Shown here: positions 50,789-58,462 of the stretch, piece by piece
Numbering within the stretch: the first letter of the stretch is position 1
How the letters are laid out: each line of letters starts with the position of its first letter
DNA from: JAMXLG01 sp963765935
GTDB taxonomy: Bacteria; Vulcanimicrobiota; Vulcanimicrobiia; Vulcanimicrobiales; Vulcanimicrobiaceae
NCBI GenBank assembly: GCA_963765935.1
Contig: CAVXXX010000001.1
Coordinates: 1,302,001 to 1,366,000 of the forward strand
DNA: 64,000 nt
Direction: 5' to 3'
Notes under the pieces: model-generated
The model's database searches: none
What the model was told of the DNA's origin: nothing
Seen by the model: only the letters and a program-made list of their open reading frames with translations
Position numbers and translations under genes: made by a program

Positions 50789-52158
50789 CCTCACTTTACG
50801 ACGACTTCATCCGCACCTTCGGCAACGTACTCTTCGCCGTGTTGCTATTCGTCGTGTGGGGCATTCTCACGCTGATCGGCGTTATCGTCGATCAAGGCAA
50901 GAGCCCAACGACGTATTTCGACGCGTACCCGGCCGCGATTGCCCGCGCAATCTTGCGCCTGGGCTTCGATAATATCTATCACTCGCCGTGGTACGTCGGG
51001 ATCATCGGGCTGATTCTGCTGTCGCTGACGGTCTGCACGTTCAAACGCGTGATTCCGGCGCGCTTGCCCCCACTACGGCCGGTGAAGATCGACAAGATTC
51101 CACTCAACGGATCGATCTTCGTTCGCGGAAACGAACATGCCGTGCGCGAGCGGGTCGAAGCGTTCTTTCGCTCACGCGGGTGGAACGTGCGCAAGCGCGA
51201 GTTCGGTGGAACGGAATGGAGTTTTGCCGACAAGCACAATTGGGCACGACGCGGCGTCTTGATCGCGCACCTCGGCTTTGTAATCATTGCAGCCGGAACG
51301 ACGCTGTATTGGGCTCGCGGATTTTCGGGAGAAACCGCCGTCGTGACCGGTGAAGCGATTCGTATTCCGGAGACGAATGCGATCGTGAAGCTGGATTCGT
51401 TCAATTACAAGATCACACCGATTCTCACGAAGAGCGGCATGGTCTATCAGCCGACCGACTATGTTTCGCGCGTAACGGTGACGGGCCGCGACGGCGAGCC
51501 GAAAAACATGCTGGTGCGTGTAAATCATCCGATCGATCTCGATGGCACGCTCTATTATCAGGCGAGCTATGGCTTTGCGATGACGATGCGCGTAACGCAC
51601 AACGGTGTGAAGGTTCCCTCGTTCTCCGATCGCGTGCTCAAAGAAGGCGAAGCGTTCGATATTCCGGGGACGCGCAATACCGTCGTGTACGATCGCTTCG
51701 TTCCGACCGTCGATCGGCAGAGCGGAATGCCGGCCGCAGACCCGCGCGTGAACGATCCGGCCGCAATTCTGAGCGTTCAACAGAACGGAGAGACGGCGGG
51801 AAGCGCGCTCGTGCCGCTGCGCACCTGGATCGATCTCGGCGGTGGATGGCGCGTTACACCGGAGCGTTACATCCTTTACAGCGGGTTTCAGTACCGGTAC
51901 GATCCGGGGATTCCGTTTGTTGGGATCGGCGCGCTCGTGTTGCTCTCCGGACTGATCACCTCATTCTATTTTCTGCCCGCCCGCTTGTTCGTGCGCGTCG
52001 ATCCGGCGCAAGCCGGTTGTACCGTAGGCGTAGCTGCGACGACGGTCAAAGGGTACGACATTTTCGCCGGTCAGTTCCAATCGCTGCTCAGCGACCTACG
52101 AAATGCGATGGAACCGCCCGGTCCCGATCCTCATTTACGAACGGCGGAGGCATACTAA
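50773..52158 (+). CDS. resB: Cytochrome c biogenesis protein ResB (Ccs1)
   Basis: A 461-residue ResB/Ccs1 membrane protein of the system II cytochrome c maturation pathway, holding apocytochrome at the outer face while heme is attached. The N-terminus has three helices (VLFAVLLFVVWGILTLIGVIV, WYVGIIGLILLSLTVC), a large soluble domain with typical IDLDGTLYYQASYG, FDIPGTRNTVVYDRFVP and GGWRVTPERYILYSGFQYRYDPG, and a final helix. A GTG start at 50773 overlaps tatC by 16 bases. CcsA follows four bases after its stop. A tail of about 50 residues after the last helix is unusual but ordinary for some lineages. Confidence 0.9.
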   Translation: MATKVTSLYDDFIRTFGNVLFAVLLFVVWGILTLIGVIVDQGKSPTTYFDAYPAAIARAILRLGFDNIYHSPWYVGIIGLILLSLTVCTFKRVIPARLPPLRPVKIDKIPLNGSIFVRGNEHAVRERVEAFFRSRGWNVRKREFGGTEWSFADKHNWARRGVLIAHLGFVIIAAGTTLYWARGFSGETAVVTGEAIRIPETNAIVKLDSFNYKITPILTKSGMVYQPTDYVSRVTVTGRDGEPKNMLVRVNHPIDLDGTLYYQASYGFAMTMRVTHNGVKVPSFSDRVLKEGEAFDIPGTRNTVVYDRFVPTVDRQSGMPAADPRVNDPAAILSVQQNGETAGSALVPLRTWIDLGGGWRVTPERYILYSGFQYRYDPGIPFVGIGALVLLSGLITSFYFLPARLFVRVDPAQAGCTVGVAATTVKGYDIFAGQFQSLLSDLRNAMEPPGPDPHLRTAEAY

Positions 52159-52162
52159 CGAA

Positions 52163-53095
52163 GTGAACGGACATTTGCAAGCTGACGAACTGCTCATGAT
52201 CGTTGCGATCGCAAGTTATGTGATCGGCGGCCTCGCGTTGCTGGTCTACTTCTTCTCGCGCGAAGCCTGGCTGCGCAACTTGGGAGCGCCGCTTGCAATC
52301 GTCGGGTGCCTGGCACAATTCGTGCAGCTAATCGTACGCTTCGAGACGACGGGTATCTGGCCGCTCCTCAATCTCTATGGGTCGCTTTCACTTTTTGCCG
52401 CGATGTCCGTTGCAATCTTCATCGGTTTCGCCATTCGCTACAAACTTTGGTTCGCGGGCGGATTCGTGCTCGCGATCGCCGCCATCTTTCTCGCCTACGG
52501 CGTGACCTGGAACGAGGGAACCATGCCGCCCGTTCCCTCGCTGCAATCGTACTGGGCGAAAATCCACGTCCCGATCGTCGTTTCGTCGTACGCCGCGTTT
52601 CTGGTGGCCTTCGTTTTCTCGTGCATCTACTTGATCAAGTACTACGCCGAGCAACGGATCGCAAACGCCACCGTGGTTGCGACCGCCGCTTTCGAAGGCG
52701 GAGGAAATGTCACCGTTTCGACTCCCGCGCTCGCGACTGCAGCAGCGGGCGGAAATCCGCTTGCGCAGTGGCTTGAAACGCTTCCGTCGCTGCCGCAGCT
52801 CGACGTGATCGTCTATCGTGCGGTTGCAATCGGATTGCCGCTCATTTCGATCGGAATCATTACCGGCGCGGCATGGGCGAAAGAAGCGTGGGGCGCGTAT
52901 TGGCAGTGGGATCCGAAAGAGACGGCCGCGCTCTGTACCTGGATCATTTATCTCGCCTACATGCATCTGCACACGCGCAACGCGTGGCGCGGCTTACGCA
53001 CGAATTGGGTCAGCGTCGCCGGCTTCGTCCTCGTGATCTTCACCTACCTCGGCGTGAACATCTGGATCAGCGGCCTCCACTCCTATAAGATGTAG
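52163..53095 (+). CDS. ccsA: Cytochrome c biogenesis protein CcsA (CcsB/ResC)
   Basis: A 310-residue heme handling protein of system II with about eight transmembrane helices. The diagnostic tryptophan-rich loop WAKEAWGAYWQWDPKETAALC is present with conserved His residues in LAYMHLHTRNAW and VPIVVSSYAAFL-type flanks; HVPIVVSS supplies the first external His. It delivers heme to ResB-bound apocytochromes. GTG 52163 is twelve bases from GGAGG; the next Met is at 52196. It is co-located with resB and precedes an AhpD-like gene by 61 bases. Confidence 0.92.
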   Translation: MNGHLQADELLMIVAIASYVIGGLALLVYFFSREAWLRNLGAPLAIVGCLAQFVQLIVRFETTGIWPLLNLYGSLSLFAAMSVAIFIGFAIRYKLWFAGGFVLAIAAIFLAYGVTWNEGTMPPVPSLQSYWAKIHVPIVVSSYAAFLVAFVFSCIYLIKYYAEQRIANATVVATAAFEGGGNVTVSTPALATAAAGGNPLAQWLETLPSLPQLDVIVYRAVAIGLPLISIGIITGAAWAKEAWGAYWQWDPKETAALCTWIIYLAYMHLHTRNAWRGLRTNWVSVAGFVLVIFTYLGVNIWISGLHSYKM

Positions 53096-53156
53096 CGCCG
53101 CTCCGTGTCACGTTTCGGCGGCGGGTTCCGTCCAGGGAGCGAAGGGAGAATTTCCG

Positions 53157-53699
53157 ATGCTTACCTGGTTTGCACGCCGCTTTCTTGACAAGTTCGAACG
53201 CGAGTGGGGTTACGATACGAGCTGGCAGCGCGAGATGCTCGACGCCGGCGGCTACGAGGCGGTCGCGCCGATGTCCGGCATCGCGAAGGCCACGAAATAC
53301 CGACGCGATATCCCGCTTGATGTCTGGTGCGCCGCGGCTCTCGTCGGTGCGCGTATCGGCGATTGTGGACCGTGCCTGCAGTTGGGCGTCAAGATGGCGT
53401 TGCGCGAAGGTGTGCCGGAGCAAACGATCGCAGCGGTGCTCTCCGGCGACCGCGCGGCGATGAGCGAGCCGGTGCGGATTGCGTATGATTTCGCGCGTTC
53501 TGTCTTGGCGCGCGACGGAGAAGACGGTCCGTTACGCGAGGCGTTGGAACAACGTTATGGCAAGCGCGCGATCATCTCGCTTGCATACGTCATCGCCTTG
53601 TCACGGTTCTATCCTGATATGAAGTACACGCTCGGGCACGGGCACGCGTGTTCGATCGTTCACGTCGGCAATCTCGACGTTATTCCGCAGCCGGCATGA
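53157..53699 (+). CDS. AhpD/carboxymuconolactone decarboxylase-like protein
   Basis: A 180-residue helical protein of the CMD/AhpD fold with a C-x2-C motif in ARIGDCGPCLQLGVK, the redox pair typical of AhpD-like alkylhydroperoxidases. His is present later in GHGHACSIVHVG. ATG 53157 follows GAAGGGAGAA. It overlaps the ECF41 sigma gene by ATGA; CMD proteins are among the most conserved neighbours of ECF41 sigma factors and are targets of that regulation, so this pairing supports both assignments. Physiological substrate unknown. Confidence 0.85.
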   Translation: MLTWFARRFLDKFEREWGYDTSWQREMLDAGGYEAVAPMSGIAKATKYRRDIPLDVWCAAALVGARIGDCGPCLQLGVKMALREGVPEQTIAAVLSGDRAAMSEPVRIAYDFARSVLARDGEDGPLREALEQRYGKRAIISLAYVIALSRFYPDMKYTLGHGHACSIVHVGNLDVIPQPA

Positions 53700-54580
53700 G
53701 CATCGAAGAAGAACTCTATGTCTCGGAACGCGGGACGCTCGTGCGTCACGCATACCGCATGCTTGGCTCGATGAGCGATGCCGAAGACGTCGTGCAAGAT
53801 GCGTTCGAACGCATGCAGCGCGCCGACACGTCGCATGTCCGCGATCCGCGCAAATACCTGCGTGCAACGGTAACGAATCTTTCGCTCGACCGGCTTCGTT
53901 CCAGCGCGCGCCAGCGGGAAGTGTACGTTGGCCCGTGGCTTCCCGAACCCGTCGTCGACGAAAGCGCCGTACCGGATCACGTCGTCAGTGTTGCCGAGGA
54001 TATTTCGTACGCATTTTTGCTTGCGCTCGAACGTCTCTCGGCGCTGGAACGTGCCGCATTTCTGCTGCACGACGCGCTCGACGTCCCATTCGCTGAAATC
54101 GCACAAACGCTCGGCCGAAGCGAAGAAAGCGTGCGCCGGTTGGCCTCGCGCGCACGCGTGGCAATTCAAACTGACGCTCCCCGCCGCATTGCGCGTCCGG
54201 CCGATGCCGAAGTGCTCCGCGACAAACTCGGAACAGCGGTGCTGAACGACGATGTTTCCGGCCTGATGGCGATGCTTACGGACGACGTGGTGTTCTTGAG
54301 TGATGGCGGCGGCAAGCGCACCGCTGCGATCAACCCCGTTGTCGGACGCGATCGCGTCGCGAAAATGGTCACGGGTCTTGCGAGAAAGGGACAGGGCCGG
54401 TTCCGGGACATCATTCCAACGTGGATTAACGGCTTACCGGGATGGGCGTTTTTCACGGACGAGGGGCTCGAGCAAACGCTGGCCGTGGAAACCGACGGCA
54501 GTACCGTGTCCGCGATCTACGTCATGCGAAATCCGGACAAACTCTTGGCCGTCGAGGCTGCACTCGGGCGGCGCGCGTGA
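53696..54580 (+). CDS. ECF41-group RNA polymerase sigma factor with SnoaL-like C-terminus
   Basis: A 294-residue sigma factor of the SigJ/ECF41 group. Region 2 has LVRHAYRMLGSMSDAEDVVQDAFERM, region 4 FLLHDALDVPFAEIAQTLGRS and ESVRRLASRARV. A SnoaL/NTF2-like domain follows from about 175 to the end. ECF41 hallmarks are present: the linker WLPEP, DGGGK and the C-terminal NPDKL. In this group the extra domain controls activity in place of a separate anti-sigma factor. The ATG overlaps the AhpD-like gene stop by ATGA, the classical ECF41 partner arrangement. It sits upstream of the Rieske gene but is more likely an independent regulator. Confidence 0.92.
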   Translation: MSIEEELYVSERGTLVRHAYRMLGSMSDAEDVVQDAFERMQRADTSHVRDPRKYLRATVTNLSLDRLRSSARQREVYVGPWLPEPVVDESAVPDHVVSVAEDISYAFLLALERLSALERAAFLLHDALDVPFAEIAQTLGRSEESVRRLASRARVAIQTDAPRRIARPADAEVLRDKLGTAVLNDDVSGLMAMLTDDVVFLSDGGGKRTAAINPVVGRDRVAKMVTGLARKGQGRFRDIIPTWINGLPGWAFFTDEGLEQTLAVETDGSTVSAIYVMRNPDKLLAVEAALGRRA

Positions 54581-54666
54581 CTTTCTTGGTAGCGCCTTAG
54601 AAGAGGGCGGCCGTACAATGCGTGTGAATTGGTCCCAATTCCCACACGTTCCGGAGAGTGCGAGTT

Positions 54667-55344
54667 TTGTCGAAAGAGGCTGCTGCGGGCGCGCCAGGCG
54701 TCCAGCGTAAGATTTATAGCGCGTATGACGAGCCGGGGACGGCTGATGAAATCAGCCGGCGGCAATTCATGGCGAAAGCAACATTGGCCGTGGGCGGCAT
54801 CGTCGGCCTCGGACTTGTGATTCCAATCGTCGGTTCGTTGATTCCGACCGGCGGCAGCGGTTCGGGTAACTGGGCGCCGCTCGATCCCAATGAAGTGAAA
54901 CAGCTGCAAGATGCAACGTCGAAGCCCGTTAAGTTGACGTTTGCGTTGAAGTCGAAAGATTCGTATCTTCCGGAACAATCGACCGAAGAGTACGTCTGGG
55001 GCATCAAAGTGACCGACCCGAGCAAGTTTCAGGCGTCGCGTCCCGACCTCTTCAAAAACGGCAAGGCTGACGTGCCCTATGACGTGATCAACATGAACTT
55101 CGTCGTCTTTAGCCCGATCTGTCCGCACTTGGGATGCCGTCCCGTGTGGAACGGCGATGCATCACGATTCCAGTGTCCGTGCCACGGTTCGCAATTCAGC
55201 TTTGAAGGCGAGCATCTCGCCGGTCCCGCACCGCGCGGCATGGATCCGCTGCCCCTCAAGGAGCAGAGCGGCACCGCCGATGTGATGTGGATTCGCTACC
55301 AATCGGGCGTTCCGGACCGCATCGTCATCTCGTATCAATCGTAA
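54667..55344 (+). CDS. Rieske iron-sulfur protein of the cytochrome bc complex
   Basis: A 225-residue quinol:cytochrome c (or plastocyanin-like) oxidoreductase subunit. The twin-arginine signal ISRRQFMAKA and a hydrophobic helix (ATLAVGGIVGLGLVIPIVGSL) precede the Rieske domain. Cluster ligands are SPICPHLGC (Cys, His) and CPCHGSQF (Cys, His), with an LAGPAPRGMDPLP proline loop. The cluster is inserted in the cytoplasm, so the folded protein needs the Tat system encoded 5 kb upstream. A TTG at 54667 is preferred because GGAGAG lies eight bases before it; GTG 54658 is also open. Cytochrome b follows after 16 bases. Confidence 0.93.
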   Translation: MSKEAAAGAPGVQRKIYSAYDEPGTADEISRRQFMAKATLAVGGIVGLGLVIPIVGSLIPTGGSGSGNWAPLDPNEVKQLQDATSKPVKLTFALKSKDSYLPEQSTEEYVWGIKVTDPSKFQASRPDLFKNGKADVPYDVINMNFVVFSPICPHLGCRPVWNGDASRFQCPCHGSQFSFEGEHLAGPAPRGMDPLPLKEQSGTADVMWIRYQSGVPDRIVISYQS

Positions 55345-55360
55345 GGAAGGACCATCACCG

Positions 55361-56890
55361 ATGCTCAACTGGATTGAGGCGCGTACCGGTTTCGTCTCGA
55401 TGACGAAGGACTTCCTCACCGAAGACATCCCTGGCGGCGCAAGTTATTGGTACGTGTTCGGTAGCGCGACGCTCTTCGCGATGATCTTGCAGATCGCGAC
55501 CGGAATTTTCCTTACGTTCTTCTACGCACCCTCGGCCGCCACGGCATGGGAATCGACGCGCGCGATTTACCTGAACCCGTACACGCACTTCTTGCTCTCG
55601 ATGCACTATTGGGGCGCATCCGCGATGATTGCGCTCGTCTTCTTGCACTTGCTGCAAGTGTTGATTTGGGGCGCGTATAAATCGCCGCGAGAACTGCAGT
55701 GGATCGTCGGCGTGCTGCTGTTGCTCGTCACACTCGTGCTCGGTCTTACCGGCTATTTGTTGCCGTGGGACATGGATGCGTACTTCGCGTCGCAAGTGTC
55801 GCTCAATATCTCAGGACTTCCGCCCGGCGGCGGCATCCTGCAGTCGATCGCGCAGGGCGGCGGCACGATGGGCACCGACACCATCAATCGATTCTTCGGC
55901 CTTCACGTATGGCTGATGCCTGCGGCGCTCGTCGCGCTCGTCGGTGCGCATCTCGCAATCTTCCGCCACAACGGGCCCGCGGGACCGGTCGTCGATGATC
56001 CTCGTAAGTTGCGTCCGGGACGCTTCTGGCCGGATCAGATGTTCATGGACGGCATCGCATCGCTCGTCGTGTTTTTCTTCATCATCTTCCTCGCGTTCGT
56101 GGCACCACCGTTCCTCGACGCGAAGGCGGATCCGACGAACGCCTCGTTCGTCCCGTACCCGGCGTGGTATTTCTTGTTCCTGTTCGGCCTGCTGAACTTC
56201 GTGCCGGCGCTGATGCAGGGCAGCCACATTCCGTTCCTCGTCTCGCAGGCGAATGCGCCGTGGGTCGAACTCTTCGCGGCAATCGTCGTGCCGACAATCG
56301 GCGGACTCGTGGTGCTGGTGCTGCCGTGGCTCGATCGCAGTACGACGCGCTCCTTCGCGTCGCGTGCCGGCATCATTTGGACGACGCTCGTTGTACTCGT
56401 CTGCATCGTCGGGCTCTCGTTCTACGCGCAATCAACGATTCAAGCGCACATCGCCGCATCAGGCGTGACGCCGCAAACCGAAGATCAAATCCTCGCGGCA
56501 CCGGCGCCGAACCAAGGCGGAACGTCGAACGGAACCGGCGCAACGGTCGGCGCACCCGGTGGCGGCGCGGCAAGCGCCCAAGTTACAGCGGGTCAGCAAG
56601 TCTTCTCGCAAAACTGCTCGAGCTGCCACGGCGCGCAAGGACAAGGCGCGCCAAATGTTGCTCCTCCGCTTTCGAAGAATCCGTTCGTGACGGGCGATCC
56701 CAAAGCCGTGATCAATGTCGTCGAGAACGGCCTGCACGGACAAGCCGTCATGGGCCAAAGCTACAGCGCGCCGATGCCGTCGTGGAAGTCGTCGCTCTCG
56801 AAGAAAGACATCGCCAACGTCATCACCTTCATCCGCGGCGGCCTCCCCGGCAACACCGCCGGCCCCGTGAAAGAATCGGACGTCAAGTAA
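55361..56890 (+). CDS. Cytochrome b fused to a C-terminal cytochrome c domain
   Basis: A 509-residue membrane protein combining full cytochrome b and a cytochrome c. Heme b histidines are spaced H-x13-H in SMHYWGASAMIALVFLHL and H-x14-H in LHVWLMPAALVALVGAHLA. The quinol-site PPW-like element appears as PYPAWYF. After the last helix (about 360) a Gly/Asn/Ala-rich linker leads to a mono-heme c domain with CSSCH (about 418-422) and the Met ligand in APMPSW. The fusion replaces separate cytochrome c1. The ribosome site AAGGAAGG is ten bases upstream. It pairs with the Rieske gene and ends in a strong terminator. Confidence 0.92.
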   Translation: MLNWIEARTGFVSMTKDFLTEDIPGGASYWYVFGSATLFAMILQIATGIFLTFFYAPSAATAWESTRAIYLNPYTHFLLSMHYWGASAMIALVFLHLLQVLIWGAYKSPRELQWIVGVLLLLVTLVLGLTGYLLPWDMDAYFASQVSLNISGLPPGGGILQSIAQGGGTMGTDTINRFFGLHVWLMPAALVALVGAHLAIFRHNGPAGPVVDDPRKLRPGRFWPDQMFMDGIASLVVFFFIIFLAFVAPPFLDAKADPTNASFVPYPAWYFLFLFGLLNFVPALMQGSHIPFLVSQANAPWVELFAAIVVPTIGGLVVLVLPWLDRSTTRSFASRAGIIWTTLVVLVCIVGLSFYAQSTIQAHIAASGVTPQTEDQILAAPAPNQGGTSNGTGATVGAPGGGAASAQVTAGQQVFSQNCSSCHGAQGQGAPNVAPPLSKNPFVTGDPKAVINVVENGLHGQAVMGQSYSAPMPSWKSSLSKKDIANVITFIRGGLPGNTAGPVKESDVK

Positions 56891-56910
56891 GGCACAAATC
56901 CCGTAAACCG

Positions 56911-56942
56911 AAAAGAGCCGCACAATCGTGCGGCTCTTTTTT
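56911..56942. terminator. Bidirectional intrinsic terminator after the respiratory operon
   Basis: AAAAGAGCCGCAC (56911-56923) and GTGCGGCTCTTTT (56928-56940) form a perfect 13-bp stem with a 4-nt loop and continuing Ts. It stops the cytochrome b operon from the left and the MFS gene from the right. Confidence 0.92.
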
Positions 56943-56950
56943 CTGTGGCG

Positions 56951-58462
56951 TTACGCAGCGTCTGTCTCTGCCCGCGCCCACTGTTTCTCTTTGTTCAATT
57001 GTAACCCAAATGCAGCAATAGCGGCTCCTGCTAGCAAGCACGCAGTGCAGATGCTGAATGCAACGTGATATCCGGCAGTTACCGCTGCCGTAAGCGAATG
57101 GGAGACGACAAGCGCCGAATTCGTGTACGATGCGGCAATTGCTGCGAGAACCGCGAGGCCGAGCGCACCGCCAACCTCTGCGCTTGTATTGACGAGCCCT
57201 GAGATGAGACCGGAGTCTTGGGGCGTTGCATCGGACATTGCGAAATCCATCACGCACGGGAACGCGAATCCCATGCCGGCGCCCACCAGCACCATTCCGG
57301 GAAAGATCACTGTTGCGTACGGCGCTTGCACAGATGCCACGGCGAAAATTCCGAGGCCAGCGGCGGAGATAATGAGTCCGGTGACGAGCGGTATACGTGA
57401 TCCCAAGCGTTGCATGAGCCACGCCGATGGTCCAACGGAGAGAATGCCGATGGCAAGCGTTACGGGAAGCCATGCGAGTCCCGTACGAACCGCGTCATAC
57501 TGCAAGACGTTGCGTAAGTACAACGAGTATAAGAAAAAGAACGTAAACAGGCCGGTGACGATGAAGACCTGAATCACGTTGCTCCACACGACGTTGGGCG
57601 AACGGAAAATGTGCAGCGGCAGCAGCGGCTTCTCGGTCCGTGCTTGCCGAATGATAAACGCAACGAAGAGCACGAGACTGACGACACCGCAAATTCCGAT
57701 CTCCATGAATCGTCCCTGCGGCACTTCTACGATCGCGTAGACGGCTAGCATCAACGAGACGGTCAAGAGGGTTGCACCGAATCCGTCGGCGCCCTCACGA
57801 AGGCCGATGCCGCGAGAATCGGGGATGATGCGCCGGCCGAAAACATATGCGGCGATACCGATCGGAACGTTCACGAGAAAGATCCAATGCCAGTTCAGCG
57901 TTTGCGTTAACACGCCGCCGATGAGCAATCCGATGGAACCGCCCGCCGAGGCGGTAAAGCTGAACATGGAAAGCGCCCTCGCGCGTTCATCGGCGTCCGT
58001 AAATGTCGTGAAGATCATCGCGAGAATCACTGACGAAGCCAATGCGCCGCCAAGCCCTTGAACGAAACGCGCAGCGATGAGCATCCACTGTGACTGCGAG
58101 AGTCCACAGAGCAGAGATGCTGCCGTAAAGACGACGATACCAACGACAAAGACGCGCTTTGTGCCGATGAGGTCACCGAGGCGGCCGGCAAGCAATAGTA
58201 TCCCGCCAAATGCGATCAGATATGCATTGACCGGCCACGCAAGACCGGCACTACTGAAGTGGAGATCGTGTTGAATTGACGAAAGCGCGACGTTGACGAC
58301 CGTATTGTCGAGCACGATCATCAGCATTCCGGTGCACAGAATGAGGAGAGTAGCCCAACGTGTGTCCACAAGAGAACTGAACCGCGGCAAAGTTGCTGCT
58401 CCTACGGCGTGAAAGTGTGTGACGCACAACACGTCAGCCCGGACGAACGTTTCACTTGTCAC
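56951..58462 (-). CDS. MFS multidrug efflux transporter, DHA2 (EmrB/QacA-like) family
   Basis: A 503-residue, 14-helix proton-coupled drug exporter. MFS/DHA2 signatures are MIVLDNTVVNVALSSIQHDL in helix 1, NAYLIAFGGILLLAGRLGDLIGTKRVFVVG (motif A, with GRLGDxxG), and ARFVQGLGGALAS (motif B-like), then VLTQTLNWHWIFLVNVPIG (motif C region). GTG 58462 gives about 38 poorly conserved residues before helix 1; a start at an internal GTG before DTRWATLLIL is possible. It overlaps the RND gene by 11 bases on the same strand, so it is the second cistron of an efflux operon. Confidence 0.88.
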   Translation of the reverse strand: MTSETFVRADVLCVTHFHAVGAATLPRFSSLVDTRWATLLILCTGMLMIVLDNTVVNVALSSIQHDLHFSSAGLAWPVNAYLIAFGGILLLAGRLGDLIGTKRVFVVGIVVFTAASLLCGLSQSQWMLIAARFVQGLGGALASSVILAMIFTTFTDADERARALSMFSFTASAGGSIGLLIGGVLTQTLNWHWIFLVNVPIGIAAYVFGRRIIPDSRGIGLREGADGFGATLLTVSLMLAVYAIVEVPQGRFMEIGICGVVSLVLFVAFIIRQARTEKPLLPLHIFRSPNVVWSNVIQVFIVTGLFTFFFLYSLYLRNVLQYDAVRTGLAWLPVTLAIGILSVGPSAWLMQRLGSRIPLVTGLIISAAGLGIFAVASVQAPYATVIFPGMVLVGAGMGFAFPCVMDFAMSDATPQDSGLISGLVNTSAEVGGALGLAVLAAIAASYTNSALVVSHSLTAAVTAGYHVAFSICTACLLAGAAIAAFGLQLNKEKQWARAETDAA

